Of a stretch of 35,835 nt of DNA, positions 33,620-35,835 are shown one piece after another. A program made the position numbers and the translations under genes. Under the pieces are notes generated by a model. That model made no database searches, had not been told where the DNA came from, and worked only from the letters and a program-made list of their open reading frames with translations. The stretch covers positions 1 through 35,835 of the forward strand of contig CAJFCJ010000116.1 in assembly GCA_904063045.1 (NCBI GenBank). The letters run 5' to 3'. Positions within the stretch are counted from its first letter, which is position 1, and the number at the start of each line of letters is the position of its first letter. Origin of the DNA: Dimorphilus gyrociliatus (lineage: Eukaryota > Annelida > Polychaeta > Dinophilidae).

Positions 33620-35097
33620 ATGATGAAAGAATTATTCTACCTAGTTTCATTCTATGTTTGTCACAGCATTATATTACAGTGTTTTTTATTGCATTTTAAT
33701 ATCAAATTGTTTTTTCTCCTTCAGATTATTTCTGTTTCAAGGACGACTTTTGTAAGTTTAGAATGGGAGATTCAAAAGATTGCATCCTCTTCGAATGATT
33801 CTTATAGTTTAGATATAAATGCAACATTTTCTCTATCATATTTTACCGATTTAAAAGATTATTTTATACTTTGGAGGAATTCTACTAAAAGTAATTTCAA
33901 TTTGGATTATTATGAAACTTATTATTTTACCAGTTAGTATTACTTTCTTCTTCCTTTATAGCCATCCTAACCTAAAAACTATCTTGTTGTTTCCTTCTTT
34001 AAGATGTAAATGCTGGAACAAAATTAGAAAATACTCACTACGTGAAAAATTCAATAGATTTTCTAAAAAGTAACTTAAAGTTTGACTATTTCATTTACAA
34101 CAAAGATGTTTTGAAATACTACGAAATATGTCTAAGGATATTGAAGATATCGGCTGGAACTGAATCTGGATATTGTATTCAATTGAATGACGAACTGTCG
34201 GGAAAAATTGAAAATATACCAAAATTTGTTGAATGGGATGAAACTATGGATAAAAGTATAATCAGCTATTTAAAAGGAGAAAGATTTTCGTATTCAATTG
34301 ATTTTTGGCTTTATCAAACGAAAGTCAATTTTGAAATAATCAGATCATATAACAAAAAATTGAATGGAAAGTATCAATGGTCAGGGTACGGACATTCTAT
34401 AAATTTGAATACTACTTATAACAATGAGAATTTGGGTCAAAATATTACTGGAGAAGTTTTTATTTTAAAATCTAAAGATAAAATGCATATTGTTAATGAA
34501 ATTTCTTTTGAAAATACAAGCAATTCTATAAATACTGATTGTAGACTGAGCTTTCTTATTTATCAATTCGGAGAAGATTTATCTACATCAATTGAAGATG
34601 ATAATACAAAAATTGCATCATTCTACTCAGCTAAAGATTTACTTATTAAAGAAAGAAGCAGGTCAAGAATCTTTGAAAATTTACATCCTTATTTTCAAGG
34701 ATGCGATTTCAAAACAAGTGATGGTTACAATGTAAAAAAGTCAATTAATTTTACCCTTCCTGTATTATCTGGTAAAATAAATTGCTTTCATTGCAAAGTT
34801 CAATATGCTTCAATGGATGATATATATTTAGAAATTTACAAAGATAATAGGAAATTATCAAAGAATACTTGGATAATGAAAGATAAATTACATTCTATGG
34901 TAATTATTTAGTTAAAAATATCTCTTGCCATTTGAATTTCTTTGTTTTAATTCCAATTTCTTTAGATTACTGTTGATTTACCATATCCAACAATTTCTGA
35001 TGAAGGACTTTATGAATGTCGGGCAAGATCAATGCTAAATGGAATTTTGCCAACAGCTTTTGCTAATGTACAAATTTATCACAATAAAATCTTCTAA
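33620..35097 (+). CDS. Secreted protein with C-terminal immunoglobulin domain
   Basis: Four exons: 33620-33655, 33725-33932, 34004-34899, 34966-35097; 423 aa. Start at 33620; exon 1 gives a short hydrophobic start (MMKELFYLVSFY) continued by IISVSRTTF as a signal peptide. The C-terminal about 100 residues form an Ig-like fold: Cys in INCFHCKVQYA, Trp in NTWIMKDKL, and the classic DEGLYECRARS. The N-terminal 300 residues are rich in N-glycosylation sequons (NDS, NAT, NST, NTT, NIT, NTS) and may hold further diverged Ig-like sandwiches; I cannot name them. No membrane segment, so probably secreted. An AATAAA at 35083-35088 overlaps the last codons. The exon 1/2 junction is the weakest; reading through the 69-bp intron also stays open. 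Confidence 0.72.
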
Positions 35098-35163
35098 AAT
35101 CGAGTTACAGCGATCATTCATATCTTATATAATTGGCGCTTTATAAAGCGGCACTCTTTCGGG

Positions 35164-35401
35164 ATTGTTCTATATTTACGGATTTACTGCATTACCAATC
35201 CGTCTAATTTTTATTTTCCGTTGTGCTCATGCAGATTCGATCATGCTTTTATAGACGACAGTTAGGCACTACTCAATACCTGTTCTCACAGTCATCGATC
35301 ATTTCTCTGTAAAAATTTAAAATTGATTAATACCATCTTTCATATGATAAAAAAATCCTGTGGAGGGCAATATCTGTTCTTCTCTATTTAAAAAGATATA
35401 A
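35164..35401 (+). repeat. Dispersed repeat shared with 22307-22541
   Basis: About 235 bp in the same orientation as 22307-22541, starting TTGTTCTATATTTACGGA and ending TCTATTTAAAAAG, with long near-identical runs such as TTGTGCTCATGCAGA and AATTGATTAATACCATCT. No terminal inverted repeats seen; class unknown (SINE, or part of a duplicated locus). Confidence 0.85.
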
Positions 35402-35835
35402 AAACGTAAGAAATCCGTGAAAGAATTAAAACTAGATGCAAGAGAAAGTGCGGCTATATAGTTTATAAAAAAAATCCTAATTCCATCATTATCTTTACTT
35501 CATGCTTTCATTCTCACTAATCTTTAATTGATCAAATAAAAGAAGCTTATACAGCTGGATTGAGATTAGTAGGAATGTAAATAGTCCAATGCAGTAAATA
35601 AATGATTTATGAATTAGACTAAAAACTATACAAAGTCATAACATTTTCTGGTGCATCTTTTACCTTACTACAACTTTCTAAAATTGCCTTCGCTAATTAT
35701 CTCTCAAGTGACAAGACTTTATCAATCTGAATAACTGGACAATAGTTCTACAGCTGGATTCTTTACAGATAAACAATTATTCATTTTCTTTAAAACTCTC
35801 TCACCGATATAATTATTTATACTGACTCTAGATTT
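35402..35835. other. Right-edge non-coding sequence
   Basis: No ORF, RNA or repeat recognised in the last 434 bp. Confidence 0.4.

Noticed and set aside
1-35835. Bacterial-style features (operons, CRISPR arrays, ribosome binding sites)
   Set aside because: All coding sequence here is spliced animal DNA; no regularly spaced repeats were seen.

Overview
This window is animal nuclear DNA: spliced genes with GT-AG introns mostly 45-75 bp long, a nuclear tRNA, Tc1/mariner DNA transposons, and animal-specific families (LDLa, LRR and 7TM receptors, DEG/ENaC, F5/8C, Ig, ZYG11-like). It is about 70% AT by eye, gene-dense and uses the standard code. LDLa-LRR-7TM receptors of the GRL101 type (first described in the snail Lymnaea) and the compact introns would suit a small-genome lophotrochozoan such as an annelid or mollusc. 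That assignment is inference. All gene models were built by hand from reading frames, splice sites and intron phase; no similarity search was run.

Left half (1-21.6 kb): three paralogous giant receptors and one secreted lectin-like gene. A receptor on the minus strand (4038 down past position 1) is cut by the window edge. It lies head-to-head with a plus-strand secreted protein made of fucolectin-like/F5-8C-like domains (4908-7128). Two complete tandem receptors follow: A (7708-14746, about 1573 aa) and B (15003-21564, about 1628 aa). All three share one layout: signal peptide, three SRCR-like modules, a C-type-lectin-like domain, six LDLa modules and LRRs; a 7TM domain follows in A and B. 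A and B also carry a long tail with one more hydrophobic segment. A 786-bp LRR block is about 99% identical between A and B while the flanking exons are strongly diverged, which points to gene conversion. A decayed Tc1/mariner copy sits in an intron of A, and a 208-bp MITE sits in an intron of B.

Middle (21.6-28.9 kb): a decayed copy of the locus at 33.5-35.4 kb; a lone DEG/ENaC first exon; a doubtful galactose-binding-like gene whose intron holds a Tc1 fragment; a ZYG11-like LRR protein (25907-27688); and a small secreted F5/8C protein on the minus strand (28247-28914).

Right part (30-35.8 kb): a 1.9-kb Tc1/mariner element with a broken transposase and a second MITE copy nested inside it, tRNA-Ile(AAT), a broken retinol-dehydrogenase-type SDR, and a secreted Ig-domain protein (33620-35097) followed by a dispersed repeat.

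Taken together, the intact genes mostly encode secreted or cell-surface recognition proteins (lectin-like, discoidin, SRCR, Ig). An expanding, conversion-prone receptor family lies beside possible soluble partners. A role in chemosensing, immunity or gamete recognition is speculation.
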